Source of the DNA: Paenibacillus_V sp046244365
GTDB taxonomy: Bacteria > Bacillota > Bacilli > Paenibacillales > NBRC-103111
Direction of reading: 5' to 3'
DNA length: 64,000 bases
NCBI RefSeq assembly: GCF_046244365.1
Contig: NZ_CP176395.1
Span: 6,510,001 to 6,574,000 of the forward strand
In this document: piece by piece, positions 63,180 to 64,000 of the stretch
Numbering within the stretch: the first letter of the stretch is position 1
How the letters are laid out: each line of letters opens with the position of its first letter
The notes under the pieces: model-generated
What the model was told of the DNA's origin: nothing
The model's database searches: none
The model's input: only the letters and a program-made list of their open reading frames with translations
Position numbers and translations under genes: made by a program

Positions 63180-64000
63180 TTATTTGCCTTTCACCCGGTT
63201 ATTCTCCGCTGTATAGGCATCGATCCACTTGTCGAGCCCTGCTTTATAGAGCTCCTCGATAAACTTGTCGTATTCGCCGATCGCTCTTGCCCCGGTAATG
63301 AACTTGATCGTTTCTTGCTCGATCATGCGGGTGATGTCTCCGGATGTCGGCACCTTCTCGTTGATCGCTTTCGTGTCGAACTTGTAATCCACGTCCGCGA
63401 GCCCGATCTTTTTCACCCGGTCCATGTTCGTTATATATTTGCGGATGAAATCGAATTGCGGTGTGAACGAAGGGTCGTTCTTCTCGTACTGAACCGTGTA
63501 GGCGAACGACAAGCCCGGAATGAGATCCCCCATGTAGTCGGTATTCAAGCCTTCGATGATCCGTTTCGCTTTGTCCGTATATTTCCAATGCTTGCCTTCG
63601 ATGCCGAAAAACAGCGTGAAATAATTTTCGATATCCGAATGCACCCAGTCGATCAGCTTGATGGCCGCTTCGGGATTTTTCGCGTTTTTGTTGATCATGA
63701 TGCCGCTCGTGGCCACGCCGCCCAGCGTCGTCACGTTGCCTGTCGGCCCCTTCAGCTCCGCGGCTACGCCGTATTTCGCCTCCGGCACGTTCTGTCTGAG
63801 CAGATGCTCGTTGGCGGTTATCGTCGTATTCCAAACGATGCCCGAAGCGACGCGGTTTTGTTTCACCAGCTCGATTTGACGAGTACGGTTGGAGGAGAAC
63901 GCTTCCTTGAAAAGGTAGCCTTTCTTGTACCAATCGGCCATTTTCGCGACAAAATCGCGGTATCCCGGATGCAGCTGCGGCGGCTTCACCTTGCCGTCCT
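63180..64000 (-). CDS. Extracellular sugar-binding protein of ABC importer, 5' end beyond window
   Basis: C-terminal 270 or so residues of a long LplA-like receptor; the frame is open to the window edge. Features include GVATSGIMINKNAKNPEAAIKLIDWV and a C-terminus like that of the receptor at 3896-5446 (RAIGEYDKFIEELYKAGLDKWID). First visible gene of the receptor, permease, permease, sialidase operon. Confidence 0.9.
   Translation of the reverse strand, partial: DGKVKPPQLHPGYRDFVAKMADWYKKGYLFKEAFSSNRTRQIELVKQNRVASGIVWNTTITANEHLLRQNVPEAKYGVAAELKGPTGNVTTLGGVATSGIMINKNAKNPEAAIKLIDWVHSDIENYFTLFFGIEGKHWKYTDKAKRIIEGLNTDYMGDLIPGLSFAYTVQYEKNDPSFTPQFDFIRKYITNMDRVKKIGLADVDYKFDTKAINEKVPTSGDITRMIEQETIKFITGARAIGEYDKFIEELYKAGLDKWIDAYTAENNRVKGK

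Overview
The window looks like a chromosomal segment of a Paenibacillaceae bacterium (Paenibacillus- or Cohnella-like). The base composition is moderately GC-rich. Ribosome binding sites are strong and purine-rich, and TTG/GTG starts are frequent. Surface proteins are anchored by S-layer homology (SLH) domains. There are three LplB/YtcP-type sugar ABC importers without an ATPase gene, and YesM/YesN-type two-component systems (histidine kinase plus AraC-type regulator). No rRNA, tRNA or CRISPR array was seen.

Layout. 1-5.8 kb: the end of a YesM-type sensor kinase, then a sugar importer operon (two permeases and a lipoprotein) behind a promoter with a near-consensus cre site; a 23-bp tandem repeat runs into its terminator. 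5.8-6.6 kb: a 37-bp minisatellite and TTGTA/TACAA palindromes. 6.7-19.6 kb: housekeeping and accessory genes (YcnI copper protein, OmpR-type two-component pair, VanW, Nudix, sugar isomerase-like TIM barrel, CWC protein, YitT, racemase-like protein, nitronate monooxygenase, LysR regulator, histidinol phosphatase, diguanylate cyclase, GtrA). 19.9-23.9 kb: a giant membrane protein with two GT-C glycosyltransferase modules.

24.5-41.9 kb, all on the minus strand, is the most striking locus. Reading in transcription order it encodes a sugar importer, a YesM/YesN-type two-component system, an SLH-anchored protein with a cohesin-like domain, two secreted beta-propeller proteins that each end in CBM-like, cohesin-like and dockerin modules, and a third propeller paralogue with no secretion signal. 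The promoters of the importer and of the cohesin operon share a near-identical element of about 47 bp. I infer a small, co-regulated, cellulosome-like surface assembly that captures glycan and passes it to the importer. No recognisable glycosidase lies in this locus.

42.6-52.8 kb: a 2327-residue SLH-anchored protein combining a phosphodiester glycosidase and a metallophosphoesterase, an orphan AraC-type response regulator, and a DUF2334 deacetylase-like protein with VCBS repeats. 53-55.7 kb: an amino-acid permease, a 114-bp palindromic tandem repeat, and a methyltransferase. 55.9-58.8 kb: an AT-rich island with a phage-like amidase broken by one stop codon and a tail-spike-like body fused to a GC-rich twin-arginine-like leader. 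58.96-60.08 kb: an insertion sequence with both ends but an internally deleted transposase. 60.1-64 kb: a sialidase-family gene at the end of a third sugar importer operon that runs off the window.
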